From: Serinus canaria
Lineage: Eukaryota; Chordata; Aves; Passeriformes; Fringillidae
Assembly (NCBI RefSeq): GCF_022539315.1
Contig: NC_066315.1
Coordinates: 122,663,874-122,727,873, forward strand
Direction: 5' to 3'
Length of the DNA stretch: 64,000 nt
The notes beneath the pieces were generated by a model. The model did not search any database and was not told where the DNA came from. It saw nothing but the letters and a program-made list of their open reading frames with translations. A program made the translations under genes and the position numbers. This document shows, piece by piece, positions 1 through 13,100 of this stretch (its first letter is position 1; every line of letters starts with the position of its first letter).

Positions 1-2598
1 AGATCATGTTTTCCCACCATCCACCCATTTCCTTCATATTTCCTTCTGACAATCCTGATTGGAGCATTGCTCCAATATTACAGCTTTTTCCAGGTAGACT
101 AATCAAGGTGAGGTGTGTCTGTTTCTCTCCCCACATAGATATTCTTTCTCTGTGCTTCTAGGGCCCAGCAAAAAGTAAAATAAAAAAAAATTAAAAAAAA
201 GAAAGAAAAGAAAAAAAAATCAGAACATGTATTATTTCTTGTTCTTTCACCCGATCCTAGAGCTGTCTGCAGCAGACCATGGACCAAGTGCTAGCTTGCC
301 TGATCCAGAGCACAAAAATTGAAATTGGTTCAGTTTATAGTCTTCATTGGCAGTCTTGGGATGTTTAGAAAGAAAGTACTGGCAAATCTCTACTCCTGTA
401 TGCAAACCAAGTTGTTTCAAGGGCCAACATCAAAGCCAATTTGGATAAATACATGGACTTGAGATCATAAAAATAGATACTCATTTGTTAACATTTGTGT
501 CTTGTTTGTCTCACAATTTGTGTGCACTAAGGCATTATTTTGGGTATTGTTCTCACTAGGTAGGATTTGAAATTTGCTCTATTTGGACAATTGAGACAGC
601 AAGTAAATAACTGATACTGAAACAAATGTTTGGAGACCATAATAAAATTTTTCAATCGTGCTGCTCAATTTCTTTTTTGTTTTTCTAGATTTTCTAGATG
701 GTACATTATTTATTCACATCTGTTTCTACTGTAAGCAAATCTGATTTTTCACTGCTGCCCAGAATTTGCATTACAGATCTGTCATAACATTTTCTTCATC
801 CTTAACAAGGCAGTATACTGAGTTATGTAGATACTGACTGTTTGGGTATGAATTTATTGGTCTAAAACCAGCAGAATGTAGGGACATTTCTCTAGGAATA
901 AAAGTTAATTATACACTTCTATTAATAAACTGTTTCTTTTGTAAATTCCCAAAGAAAACATTAGGCACATTATTCACACATTTAAAGTTTCTGAAAAGAC
1001 AAATTGCTTCAGAGTTCTTCTTGAACTACTTTAAGTAACAATCAAACAAAAAGACTGTCTCTCATTCTGACTACTTAGAAATACAGACCAACTCTCCTAA
1101 GTTATTAGACTTTTGAATCTTCACTGTTTGAAAGGCAGAACCATATCAAAAGACATCACTGGAGATGGGTCACGTGGTTATATTTCACCTGTAGAGCTAC
1201 AGTGCGGTTCTAATCACTGATCTGAAGTTCTTGCTGCCTCAATTTTCACTATTTTCTGTAAATTTCAAAGGAAAGATGCTTCTAATATTTTAGAAAAATT
1301 TGATTGTTCAGGGTTCATCAGTTTCCACTTCCAAGGTTTAAGACATTCTTCTCAACATTGTTAATTTTTCTTGGCAAAATTATTTTTTATTCCATTTAAG
1401 TGCACAAATTAGACATCCTATGTCCATATTTTAGCCTGGTGTTCCAAAGAGGTAGCTCATACTATAGACATTCCTTAAAAAAAAAAAATCATTAAAAATT
1501 GGCATTTTTAATTAAAAATGAAAGAGGGACAGAAACCTCCAAGACTATTATAAGTCTGTCATAATAAATGGCTGAGTGAAAGGAGAGTATTTCAAGTTCC
1601 AGTGTCTTCTGAAGAGCACCTTCTGTTTTGCCGTGTGGAACAACACATGATTGCAACATATCATAGTTCTTCTTACTTCAGTTCCATGTTCTTCAAAGCA
1701 GGTATCACTGCCTTGTTGACTCAATATTTCAGGCCATTCTCTTCTCAAAAGAAGGAGGCAAATCCTTGCTTCTGTGCATCAGGCTGTATGTTCACACCCA
1801 AACATGAAGGCTTACATGGTGCTGTACATATATATGTGTCTATGTATGCACATACAGAGGCAAAAAAAAATTCCTTCCAATTTCATGTTGTTTTCCTTAA
1901 TGTTTTTTGTTGTTGCTCAGATAGCCTCTGTCATCTTTAGTTTTTCTCAGCATTCATGTCTTTGCTTCAGAAAGTGTGCTTGGTGCAGTAAATTCCTTCT
2001 TGTAAACCTTCTGTCATTTCCCAGCTCTGTCTTCCACCCATTGTAAAATATTAACTGTTATTCCCATCAGAAATCTTTAGGGTCTTCAAGAAGTTTAGAA
2101 AGTCAAACAGAAGTTAAGAAAGAAGTTAAACTCAAACAGAGTTTAAATTGTCTTATTAACAAAACTAAAGTTTCCTTTCTGTAGATTTTTTTAGAGACGT
2201 TTGGCTGACTTTCTCTGACAGTGTATTATGAAACTGCAGGGTGTACTCAGAGTCATCACAAATCTGAGAATAGTTCTGTTCAATTTCCAAAAATACAATT
2301 CAGAACTCCCCAGTGATCGAATAACCATTTTTCAAACTTGGGGAATTTAACTAAATGTGGTTTCTGTGTTTCATTCTTAAACAGCAACATAATCATAAGA
2401 TTGCCTGAAACCAAAATAATTTTTGTTTACTTATCATCAGTACATGACTTTGAATTCATTGGATGGAATTATTTGGAAGGAAACATACAGTATTATTTTT
2501 AAGAATCATATTGATGTCTGTTCTATTTGCAAACAATTTTTTTCTTCCTGGAACATGTCCCTTTAGGGTTGTTTCTAAAAATTTCTCTTGGAGTCTTC
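1..2598. other. Gene-free AT-rich stretch
   Basis: No gene, RNA or transposon is recognised here. The stretch is AT-rich with scattered A- and T-runs, including an A-rich low-complexity tract at about 176-222 and an A-run near 1477-1488. Short open frames such as 1602-1940 on the plus strand resemble no protein family I know and show no splice-site or codon pattern supporting a gene. The only local structure of note is a perfect 18-bp palindrome at 1503-1520, listed separately. Confidence 0.75.
1503..1520. repeat. Perfect 18-bp AT palindrome
   Basis: The bases CATTTTTAATTAAAAATG read identically on both strands. A related half, ATTAAAAAT, lies just upstream at about 1491-1499, so a longer imperfect hairpin is also possible. 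It is built from A/T runs, so chance is a reasonable explanation. The TTAATTAA-like core also resembles paired homeodomain half-sites. Confidence 0.7.
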
Positions 2599-2619
2599 TT
2601 TTTTTTTTTTTTTTTTTTT
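2599..2619. repeat. Poly-T run (21 bp)
   Basis: A pure run of about 21 T. It is not attached to a recognisable retroposed sequence on either side, so it is treated as a mononucleotide repeat. Confidence 0.9.
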
Positions 2620-2968
2620 GGCTGTTGAAAGCACAATATAGCGGAAAACATAAATAATTATCAGTATCTTTACATACTTCTCTTTTTGGTGTTTGGAGAG
2701 GTGGGAGGGGTTGACTTTTTTCCAGTCACTTTCCACTAACTTGAAAAATATCTCATTGGTGAATTGAACAGTGAGAGAGAGATTTGGCTGAAGAGGTAAA
2801 AGCAGCATAAAGAATTACGTGGGTGTACTCTGAATAAAACATTTCTTAGAACAGCAGTAAATTTAATGACCTGCCTTTAAGTGCTTCAAAATACAGTGGT
2901 TCTGGATATCATTAGCATATCATTCAGATGATGGTTTTCAAGGAAGATGAGAATTACTGTTACAAGAT

Positions 2969-3480
2969 GATTCATAGAATTATTGAGTTATTTAGGTTGG
3001 AAAAGACCCTAAGAACATCAAGCCCAACAGTTAACCCAGCACTGACAAGCTCACTACTAAACCAGGTCCCCCAGATCCATATCTACATGTCTTTTAAAAG
3101 CCTCCAGGAATGGTAACTTCACCATTCCCTGGGGCAGCCTGTATCAATTCTGTCACCCTTTCAGTGAAGAACTATTCCCTAGCATCCAATCTAAACCTCC
3201 CTGGCACAATGTGAGGCCATTTCCTTTTGTTCTGCTACTTGTTACTTGGGAAAAGTAACCCCCACCTGGCTGTAACCTCCTTGCAAGCAGTTGAGGAGAG
3301 TGATAAAGTCTCTTTTTCTCCAGACTAAACAACCCCTGCTCTCTCAGCTTCTCCCTATCAGACTTGTGCTCCAGACCCTTCACCAGCTCCACTGCCCTTC
3401 TCTGGACATGCTCCAGCACCTCAGTGTCCTTCTTGGAGTAAGACTGGAAAGGCAGAGGAGCCACTGCTTGTGCTCCTGAT
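2969..3480 (-). mobile_element. CR1 LINE fragment, 5'-truncated, minus strand
   Basis: This is the 3' part of a CR1 non-LTR retrotransposon, the main LINE of birds. Its 3' end lies at the low coordinate, where TTCATAGAATTATTG is the reverse complement of the ATTCTATG-type terminal octamers. The conserved 3' region follows (GGTTGGAAAAGACC near 2996). On the minus strand, 3464-3153 is open for about 103 codons and reads as the C-terminal end of the CR1 reverse-transcriptase protein, with recognisable blocks KKDTEVLEHVQRRA, LVKGLEH and LFSLEKKRL, then SQVTS and KGNGLTL. The frame is lost past about 3153. The 5' edge near 3480 is approximate. The copy lacks most of ORF2 and all of ORF1, so it cannot move by itself. 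Confidence 0.93.
3153..3464 (-). pseudogene. Relic of CR1 ORF2 protein (C-terminal end)
   Basis: This is the open part of the CR1 copy at 2969-3480. It encodes a recognisable C-terminal piece downstream of the reverse-transcriptase catalytic domain; the catalytic YxDD region is absent because of 5' truncation. The blocks EVLEHVQRRA and GLFSLEKKRL match the family pattern as I remember it. After the LxARRLQPGGG region the reading departs from the usual LYNYLKGG pattern, which suggests small indels. It is a fossil and not a host gene. Confidence 0.85.
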
Positions 3481-4763
3481 TACTTACCCAGTCATTACAA
3501 GTCCATGAAGTCTCCCTTGATTACCCTTGGAATTCTTGTTGCAGCTTCACTGCTGATTACCTGAAAAATCAATAGAGAATGATAATCTGAGGGCTGTACT
3601 AGGGCAAAAAGATTCCCCCCCCCCTTTAATCCATAAGGTGTTACAAAGTGGTGAGCAGCTGCCAGCACTGTCAGGCCTTGATCAGGCACAGACACGGAGA
3701 TGCAAGGATGTTCAATCCAACAATTTAGGTTTTGTCTTGCTGTCAGCGAAGGGATTCCCCTTCAGTCTCTGGATTGACTGTTAATGTCAGGTCATGAAGA
3801 GGCCAGACACAAACCTATGGGAAACAAGCATATTCCTTTCTGTGGATAATGGAACCAATTTGCCTTTCTTTCACCCACTAAGAAATGAAAAAAAAAAAAA
3901 AAAAAAAAAAAAAAGTAGAAAACTTCAAACACTAGAATCCTTGAAATGCTTAAGAAAGATTATGAGGTCTACCATGAAGTTAAACAGTTTCTGCCATGGT
4001 ACTTGCAGCAAACTACTCCAAAGTAAGCAAAAGAACAGGAAGCACACAAGTTTTTAACCACATTAGTTTTTTCACTGATGGGTCCAAATGATGTCAAAGA
4101 ACAAAATATTGACACAAACTGCTTCCAGAGGTTATCTCCTCACTAGATCAATAAAAACATCTTTTCTTACCCATATCCCCAGAACTGCACAGAACCTCAC
4201 CCAGCCAGTCTCATAAGCAGGAATTCTCATTTCAAAGGCTGATTTGAAGTGTCTGTTCTTCTATGTTAAAGTTTTTGCAACCTCTCTTACGGAGCAAGGA
4301 ACGTAGCTCATGAATGTAGATCTACATACTAAGATTATGGCTGAAAAAGTGAACAGTAGAGCTCCTTTGTTCTACATGCCTACTCCAGATAAAAGATGAT
4401 CATCATCCATCAATAGCATGCACTGGAATGGAGAATCCCAGAGAGGACAAACACAGCTGCTGCCAGAGACACAGAAAGGAGACAACATTGTGATCAGTGT
4501 GGAAATTATCACACAATATTTGAGATAATCATTAAAACAGCCAAGAAAGCTCAGTGGCATTGGCAAACTGTTTGGTTCAGACTCATTAATGGACCACAGG
4601 GGCAGTTTCAATAAATTATGGCATTTCAGAGTGGCTGCACTGGAAGTCAGCTTGAGGGCAAAAGGAAGCATGAATCAATTCCTCTTAAAAGGCAGTTGTT
4701 ACAAAAATTATCGTTTAGTTTATTTAAATTGCATTGGTGTCAGGGACACAATCTGAGGTGTAA
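3481..4763. other. Gene-free stretch with poly-A
   Basis: No gene or transposon is recognised. It contains a C-run near 3616-3625 and the poly-A run at 3888-3914. Open frames here, for example 4372-4671 on the minus strand, match nothing I recognise. Confidence 0.7.
3888..3914. repeat. Poly-A run (27 bp)
   Basis: A pure run of about 27 A, followed by GTAGAAAAC. The sequence before it does not resemble a retroposed RNA or SINE, so it is called a mononucleotide repeat. It is long enough to be length-variable between individuals. Confidence 0.9.
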
Positions 4764-4812
4764 AGGTGATCTTAAAGGTCTTTTCTAACCTTAGAATTTT
4801 GAGATTCTGTGA
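4764..4812 (+). mobile_element. CR1 3'-end remnant, plus strand
   Basis: About 49 bp that match the very end of CR1: GGTGATCTTAAAGGTCTTTTC, then CTAACCTTAGAATTTTGAGATTCTGTGA. The GATTCTGTGA at 4803-4812 corresponds to the terminal octamer repeat. Everything upstream in the element is missing or too diverged to see. Extreme 5' truncation is usual for CR1. Confidence 0.75.
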
Positions 4813-6684
4813 ATATACATTAATGGCCCAATAGGCCAGCATTGCAGCACAATCAGGAACACAACTCTTCCAGGCACAACACAGTCTGTCATTTGAATGG
4901 GTCTCCACATGGTAAGAAGAAAAGACAATAAACTTAATCACATCCCACTGATTCAGGTATTTCTGTAACAGGGGTTTTATCAGAATTGCATTTTGAAATT
5001 AAATCATAAAAGAAAGAAAAGTTGGACGATGTCAGCATTACCTTGACCTTTTCTGACTAAAAGGCACTTCCCTTCCATTTGACTTTTCTAAATGCTGCAT
5101 TATGTTAACATTTACAGTATGTATGGTAAAAAAATATATATTTCAGTATTCTTTTTGATTACAGAAAATATGTAAAGAATACATTCTATAATTGACATGA
5201 AATCTCTCTGCTTTCTAGATATATGTGCAAAGTTCACCATATCCAGCATTTGAAGTAGTCCTTTGTACTCACTGCTTACTGCACACACTCAAAAGATTTT
5301 TTTTCTTCAATGTACTAGTAACTGAGATTACAAAGGTTAAGCCAAACTGGTAACTTGCTTTGTTTCTATCCTTCACAAAAACTTTATCAGCTAGATATTC
5401 CTATTTTTAAAATTTCTTAACTCTTATATCACCTTTCAAATTGCTTCATCTCTTGACAACAGGAGATGAAAGATGGATAGACACCACCCACTTCTCAGGA
5501 GCGGTGATGCTTTGGCTATCTAAGGCTGTTAACTTTGCCAAAACATAATTTTGATGGCTCCCAAAGGAAACTAACATAAAAAGTAATTGCCATGCAAAAT
5601 GAAATGACTGAATTTATTTATATAAGATACAGCTTGATTCAATATATTGCACCACTACTTTAGTGAGACATTTTAACAGCCAATAAGAAACACTCTGTGC
5701 TGCAGCACTCTGCAGCCCCTTAATGTGTGTGGCTTGGTGGTCAGCAGAGGTGCCACTCTGCTGTCACTCCCAGCAGCACTGCAGACGATGGGTCTGAATG
5801 AGCCATTAGCTCATTTTCAGTGGACAAACACCTGTGTTTTCATCAATGTAATCTTACCAGAAGATTAAACTGAAGTCCTGAGGCAACAATTCTATCATAT
5901 TTTCCACCTTGATTTGTCTTGGTTTGGTTTTGGTGTTTTTTAAGTCTGCGGTGTTCTTGGAGTTTCTCTTGTACCTTCTACTTCCTGGTACATTCACAAA
6001 ATAAATGAATGAAATGTATTGTTGAACACTCCTCTATTCTGTGCATTTTGTTCTGAATATTCTTACTGATCTTCCTTTTTTCCCTGGTTTTCCTGAATAG
6101 ATATTCTAACAAATTAAAAACTAAAATCTAATTTTAGCTATCATAAATGTCATCACTAAATTGTCTGCATAAAAATTTCACTCCAAACATAACCACATTC
6201 TGTGTGAAATTATATGGTTACCTATGTGCTTTACTATGCTCACAAGCAGATTTTGGCTGTTTAGTTTGTCTCATGTGACAGTGATCTCACAGTGACACAT
6301 CAGGAAATTTTCTCCATGGAAGGTGCTGGTGTGACTGAAATATCTCATAACATTGTAGTAAAGTTCCATTCTGAATCTCAAACAGTGAATGTTTTCAAAT
6401 GATAAAGTTCTGAAAATACTCCAAAGTGCTCTTGACCATGTCAACCATGACTATTTACTTTAATATCTTAACTCATCGAGAGACATTGAGGTATGAAAAC
6501 CAAGGGGTTTTTTGCTCCTGTATATGCTGCAAGTGGTCTAGACTCTAGATGGGCTGAAATAATTTCAGATTTCAAAGAGCATTTTCTTTGAATCAGGCAT
6601 TCCATCCTGGCTTGTGCTGTAGCCAAAGTCAACATCTCCACAGGAACATTTTTTTGTGCAGAGATTGGAGCTCCTGCCTTTGCA
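4813..6684. other. Gene-free stretch with one enhancer-like block
   Basis: No gene or transposon is recognised. The segment 5680-5880 has a more balanced base composition than its neighbours and contains a CCAAT box, a perfect 12-bp palindrome (GTGCTGCAGCAC, 5697-5708) and TAGCTCATTTT- and AACACCTGTG-type motifs. It could be a conserved noncoding element, but the sequence alone does not prove it. Confidence 0.6.
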
Positions 6685-7143
6685 TTGCTCAGTACCAGAG
6701 GCATGAACATACTGAAGAGAGTCCAGCAAAGGGCCACAAACCTCATTGAGTAACTGGAACATCTGTGAGGAGAGGCTGAGAGAGCTGGGGCTGTTTGGAA
6801 TGCAGAAGTGAATACATTAATGCCTATAAATATCTGAATAAAGGAGGCAAAGAAGACAGACCTAGGCTCTTCTCAGTGGTGCCCAGTGACAGGATCAGAG
6901 GCAATGAGCACACACTGAAACACAGGACATTCCTTCTCAACATCAGGAATCACTTTTTTACAGTAAGAGTGACCAAGCACTGGTACTGGTTGTCCTGAAA
7001 GGCTATGGAGTTTCCATGCTTGGAGATATTCAAAAGCCATTTGGGACATGGCTCTGGGCAGCCTGCTTGAGAAGAAGGATTGTACCAGCTGACCTCCAGA
7101 GGTTCCTTTAAACCTCAATGATACTGTGGTTCTGTGTGATTCT
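6685..7143 (+). mobile_element. CR1 LINE fragment, 5'-truncated, plus strand
   Basis: This is a second, older-looking CR1 copy in the opposite orientation to the one at 3 kb. Near 6690 it begins with the CR1 block CAGTACCAGAGGCATGAAC and continues through GAGAGTCCAGCAAAGGGCC. It ends at GTTCTGTGTGATTCT (about 7129-7143), the terminal octamer region. The plus-strand reading carries the CR1 C-terminal protein pattern, interrupted by stops near 6750 and after 6998. It is truncated before the reverse-transcriptase active site and is inactive. The 5' boundary is uncertain by about 20 bp. Confidence 0.92.
6795..6998 (+). pseudogene. Relic of CR1 ORF2 protein (C-terminal end)
   Basis: About 67 codons stay open inside the CR1 copy and read with the family pattern: INAYKYLNKGGKEDRPRLFS, then VVPSDRIRGNEHTLKH and FLLNIRNHFFTVRVTKHW. 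This is the conserved C-terminal tail found after the reverse transcriptase in CR1 elements. Stops flank it on both sides, so it is a decayed remnant. The first codon is simply the first in-frame ATG and has no biological meaning. Confidence 0.88.
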
Positions 7144-10100
7144 ACTTACAGACACAAACTACAGTTTGAAAGAACTGAAAGCTCTGCCATTACTGTACTG
7201 GAATTCAAAACATGGACCTGAAACATTCTGTCTCAGGTTTGATATGGTGTGTTTCCTTCACACAGGGAGCAGCCTGTGTAAAGGAAATCCTTAGTGAAGC
7301 CACCATCTCTCCTGAGGTCCCGTAAACACTGACAAGAGGAAAGATCCTTCTGAAAGCATCAAAGAGCAGAAATCTATTTTAGCCATCTGTCTTCTTCCCT
7401 CTCTCTCCCTTGACTACTTAGCTTAGGACAAAAAGGCAGCTCTGTTCTGCACTGGGGACAATGCCCCTAAAATTTACACACAGCTGTCCTATTGCAGTGC
7501 TATGCAGCATACCTCATATTGCAGGAAGAATCTTGGGCTTTTCAACAGCTCATTAAAATACAGCTTTTCGGGTCAGAGCATGAAATTTTTGTTTATCCTC
7601 CAGGAGCACACAAGCATGCATGTCCAGGGTGTGACTCACACAGAGGAAGGTTTGCCAAGCTCAGAAGAGATGGACCAATAAAGTGCACACAGGCTTGAAG
7701 CTGGCAGCTGGGCTGGCAGCTGGGCCCTTGCCAGCACAGTCACATGGGATCTGCCTGGGACAGTGGTCACAGTGGTAGGGACAGGCTTTGTTAACAGTCC
7801 CAGGCAAGGCAAGGTGATTAATCTGGTGATGAGGGTCCATACAGGAACTCCCTCACAGAACTGCAGGAGGTGGAGACAGGCACAGGGGTGGTGGCAAACC
7901 TACAATGTAGGTCCAACCTCCACGCAGGGAACAAGGATTAGACGAAGGCTAACCTAAAATACAAAGATTTGGTGTCTGGATCTGTGCTTAAACAGGGCTC
8001 CTGGTCACACAGGCAGGGCTGATGAGAAGCTGGGCAGAGCCAGTTGAGCCTGGTAGTCCCCTCAGAGTTTGGACCTCTATTGACCCTACAATCCAACTAA
8101 GGATGGACCTTCCTTGGCCATGTGTTGGCCTATGAGGATTGGCTTTATATGTACACAGCTACAATTTCAGTTTCTTCTGCTAATGCCACTATTCCAGATG
8201 TGGAATGACCTCCAAAGGCAATCTTTTCCAGACATTTTGGCACAGAAAGTTCTGCTAAGAGTCACTCTAGGTGACTTGCAAAAATGTGAACATGCTGGTT
8301 TCCTGGGTGAGGATTTGCACCCACCAGTCTATCTTCTATTGGATAAAAATTAAATCAGATAGCTTAAAACCTTTGATTTCCCAATTTACTAGAAAATTTG
8401 TCACAGTTAGTAACTAAGACATCACTTTAAATCTGTCCTTTATATTTTTCACTCTTGTACATTTTTGCCACTATGTATCTCTTTAAAATATAGGTACCTG
8501 TTATCTAGGAAGATAACTGTGAAATAACTGGGGAATCACAGTCTTGTTTCTCCTTTATTCAAAGGTAACCCCCGTTTACTTCTCACTTTAAGTTAGAAAT
8601 AAAGTATTTCTCCAATGTGGTCTTAAAAAATGTTTCATGTATTATGGTACAAGCAAACCTATGCTCCTCAAAACACCTTCTAAACTGTATTTTAAAAAGC
8701 TTAGATAAACAAATAGTGTTCTAAAGCAGTTATTCTAGAAACATGTAGAAATTAAAGTTCTTGTTTCATGAACTATTTTATAAATCGCAGATTATTTTCT
8801 TTTATAACCTTAAGGGCTTTCTGACAGGGTTGGAAGGGCTGTGTGTTGGTTAAAAAATATGGGTTAAAAACAATACCTGGAAGAGATGGCAGCTCTGCAG
8901 TGTTGTCACAGCACTGTGTCTCATGGCACTGAGCACACTGGAGGTGACCAGCTGCTCCTCTGGAGCTGAATATTGCCTGGAGAGGGGCAGAGCAGTCAGC
9001 AAGGCAGGAGGGAAGAGCAGGGGCCTGTTCTCAAGGTAGAATTATGTGTCACATGGCCTAAAGGGCAAAACTAGTAGATGTGCAAAGAGTCCCTAGCAGC
9101 TTCAGACTAATTAATCTCAGAAACTCAGATCATATCCTGACTTTCTACAAGGGTGCCAGGAGATACAAAAGATTTCAGTCCAGCCTACATTTAAGCATTT
9201 CTGAAGAGTGCATTCATCCCAGACTGTTCATTTTATTTTTTTTAGATTTTGGTTTGCTGCTTTATTAAAGCCCATACTTTGCAGGATCCAAAATAGGAAC
9301 CTCACATGAGCAGAGTGCACAGTTCACATCCTGAACAGCAATAAAATCCAAAATACAATCAGCCTTCCATAAATAAGGCAGAAATTTATGGAGTACAATT
9401 ACTGTCTATTTACATCTCTGCAGAACACACTCAGCTGCTGCATTTTATATATATCACAAAGTATATTATTCCACACATTCAAAGCAATTAATAATGCTCT
9501 CCTTCGCCTTGCCCTGCTATACAGAACACATTTTCTCCTATTCTGCATTGGGTGCATGGAGTAAATCACAAAAGTCACACCAGCCTGTCAGAAGACAAGC
9601 TTCTGTTCTTTTTCTATAACATGACAGGTTGCCTAAGCACATTAAGAGGTGCTAGATAATTTTCATTTTCCAGGCCTCCAGCCTCCCTTTGATCTCCATA
9701 TATCACTTTCCAATTCCTTTCAATTCTACTCCCACATGCACGGATGCAGCTATGCAACCACAGAGGTTATTTGTAATTAACCCTGAACTGAAGACATGAT
9801 CTCCTTGCCAAGCACCAGCCCTAGAACAGAGCCTTCTCCACCTTTCCTGTTGTGTGGTTAATTGCCACTGGGGCCACAGCATCCCAGTGAAGTGTCTGCA
9901 AGCAGCTCAGAGCCAGAGTGACAATGAGGACCTGCATAAGCAGGGGCTGATGACACCAAAATTACAGCTTATTTAATAGCATGATTCATCCAGATACTTA
10001 ACCACAGATTTAGAAATAAATATACACTCTCTCCATTCAAAGTTAGTAGGACAGAAATACATCTTATTGAACAAAGCATGTGTCTGACAAATTCTGTAAT

Positions 10101-13100
10101 GAATCAAGGCTTTCTCCCACCAAGTCTCACCTGAATTCAGTCATTTCTATTCTTACAAGCTACTATTGCAAGAGTGCCCAGGAGTCATGGACAAGGGCTT
10201 TATTTGTTTAGCTCTGTACAGGGTCAGGGGGATAAAAAGGACGAAAGCCTGACCACACAAGAGAAAACACAACCAGCAGGGAGGAGATGGGAGGGGAGTG
10301 ACGGGACAGAGGGTGGGCAGCACAGCTAAGAGGGACTCTCCCGTCTGGAGACTGTCACAAGCACTCTGTCCATGGAGAGCTTTCCATGGTGTGTGATGGA
10401 GGGTAATGAGGCAGCTCCACTGAGGTGCGCAGAGAGCTCCTGCAGGCAGTGAGAGAAGACACAAAAGTGCTCCTTTGAAATGCTAACGAGTGCAGGCTGA
10501 AGCTGGCTGGCATCAGTGACCTATCAGGGCTAAGAGATGACACTTTCTGTGAATTATAGGTGATCTGTAGGGAAGGTGCAGCTTTGAAGGGCCTTGAAAG
10601 TGCAGTCATGTGCTTCACCTTTAATGTGATATAAAAAGAAAAGCCAGCAGTGGGGTGATGAGAGGGAGCAAAGTGACAGCCCAGTGGAATTATTTTGCAG
10701 CAGCATGATGAAGGTCAGGAAAAGGCAACATCCCTGCCCAGATCATTCCCTCCCATGACCACAATCTCCCCAGCTTATCCTCCTCACTACATGAGTACAT
10801 GAGGCACTTCCACTAGCACTTGGCAAGTTTGATTTTTTTATCCTCAAATTCAGGGTGTGTATGTGATGGTGGCTGTACCCAGGATAATAAGTATGATAAA
10901 AAAATGAAAAAAAAATTTAAAAATTAAAAAAAATGAAAAATTCAAATTTCTCTTATATTAATAAATTAATCACCAGATAAACAAAAGAAAATAATCAATC
11001 ATTGCCTTATTTTTAGGTTTTGATTCATGTTCTTAATTTCCCAAGAATTCACACGATAAAGGGAGATATTAATCCATTAATATGTGTGCTTCAAAAAGAA
11101 TCAAAATTACAAGTAGTAAAAACTGCTTAATTTTTAACATAGCAATCAGGTATAAATAAGTGGAAAAATTAAATTATATTAACAAATATAAGTTTTTTGT
11201 TTCATTGTGAGGGAGTTTTTTCATCTCATAAAAGCATTTGCTTTCATGTTCCTTCACCTTTTCATCTCTCAGATTTACATAGGTGATGTCATATTCTCTA
11301 GACATTGACCTTCTGAATAGATCACTGGAGATCTAATCTGTCACATCCCTTGTCTGAATCCCCACATGGGGCACATACTCATCATTACCCTGTTGTAACA
11401 TTCCATATCCACATGCTGTTTTGCTGGAATTTGCTCCTTTTATTCTGTTCTCCAGCTCTTGTTAACAACCTCATGCACTGTTTTAAAGGGAATCCCAGAC
11501 TTTGCTTCTCAGCCTCCAGCAATGACCAAACGGGACCAGCAAGCAAAGAGGACTGGTCAGCAACACTCTCCTACATCATTCATTAATAACCAAGTATTAT
11601 TAATAACACATCTTCTCAGCATTATTTCCTACTGGCTTCTTTATATAACATTACTTCCTGTCATTTCTTTCCATTCAGCTTTGCTTGGAATGCACACACT
11701 TAAAAATATCCAACAACCAATTAAACAAACAACAACCAAAAAAGGCTTGGTGCAGCTTCATGGAAAAGTACCCCAGCATCCTTGCTCATGAGCAGTAGGA
11801 GTTGACTGGGATTCACCTTCCTTATTTTAGCCAGCTGAAATGCATTGCATCTTAGCCATTGATTTTGACTGTTCCTCTAATTGTGAAGAGCAGTGGCTAT
11901 CTCTGGCTATTGATTGATCCTTCCCTCTTCTTGTGTCTGCTTAGATGAGACTTCTGACTCTTGAGCAGCTAAAGGTGCACAGAGCACAGAAGGGAGGATT
12001 CTTTCTCCTGTGAGCAGGGCTCCTTCTTGTAGCACAGGGCTGCTTCTCTCCTGCCAGAGTCCTGCATTCAACAGGGATGATGCATTTGCCTTGGTTAAAA
12101 CAGAAATGGTGAAAAAAGGCTCAGTGACTCACTGCCCACCAGAAGGAAAAAGAAGGCATTCTTCTTTCTCAGCTGCCTCCTGTGTAATGACAAGGTGATG
12201 ATTTAGCCTTCTACAGGTGTCCTTAAGTGTACCATGCTCCAGACCTTCCTGAAAGCACACTTACTCTGCTCTGTTGTCCAACCACCTCTGGGACACCATA
12301 GCTCTGGAAACAGTCTCCATCACTCAGCACTTACTCAGCTCACTGAAGCATTTCCAGCTGCAGGAAAGCTTTCCCTGATAAGCCAATAAATCTTTAAATA
12401 ATTGCATACATGTGTGCAAAACCTCGCCCTTATTTACATGTGTAAGTATTTTTTAAAGTAGTAAAATAAATGTTGAAACAAAACATTTCCTTTCCCAAAC
12501 CCATAGTTTGGCTTTCTTGTCAAGCTCATGTCTCTTTGACCTAGTTTCACCCATGCATGCTCCTAACTCATCAAAACCAAGTGAGAAGAAACACATGCAC
12601 AGCTCTTAAAAAGCAAACAGTGTCCTGGTGAGAACTCAGAGTTAGAAGATAACATTTTCATGTTAATCAAATGCTGAAAACATTATTTTTAAAGCGGAAA
12701 AAAAAAAAACCAAACACCACAAAAACAAGTATTTTGAGAAGTTCTGAAGAGGACATGGGGCAGACTTAACACAACTCCACCTTGACTAGTTGTGGATGTA
12801 GCTGAAATGCATTGCAGCACAAAAACTATCTCCTCTACAATTTCCAGGAGCATGTTTAAGAATCCTTTTGGTTTTCCTGCTTCTTATTGTCTCCCTCCCT
12901 TTTCTGTGGACTTCAAAGTCTCCTGTGTTTTTAATTTTCACTTTTATTTCAGTGATAGCCCTTTGAGATAAATTTCTGGTTACATTCTAGAAAAATTCAC
13001 CTTCCTGCAAGGGAGGCTTCACATCCAGTATTAATTCTTGATTCTGTGATTTAGATGTCCTAGAGAAACTCAAGAAAATGAAGAGAAAATAACAAGGCTT

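Noticed and set aside
10370..10389. Near-perfect CCATGG palindrome
   Set aside because: One mismatched pair and only 7-bp perfect arms; such palindromes are expected by chance in 64 kb.
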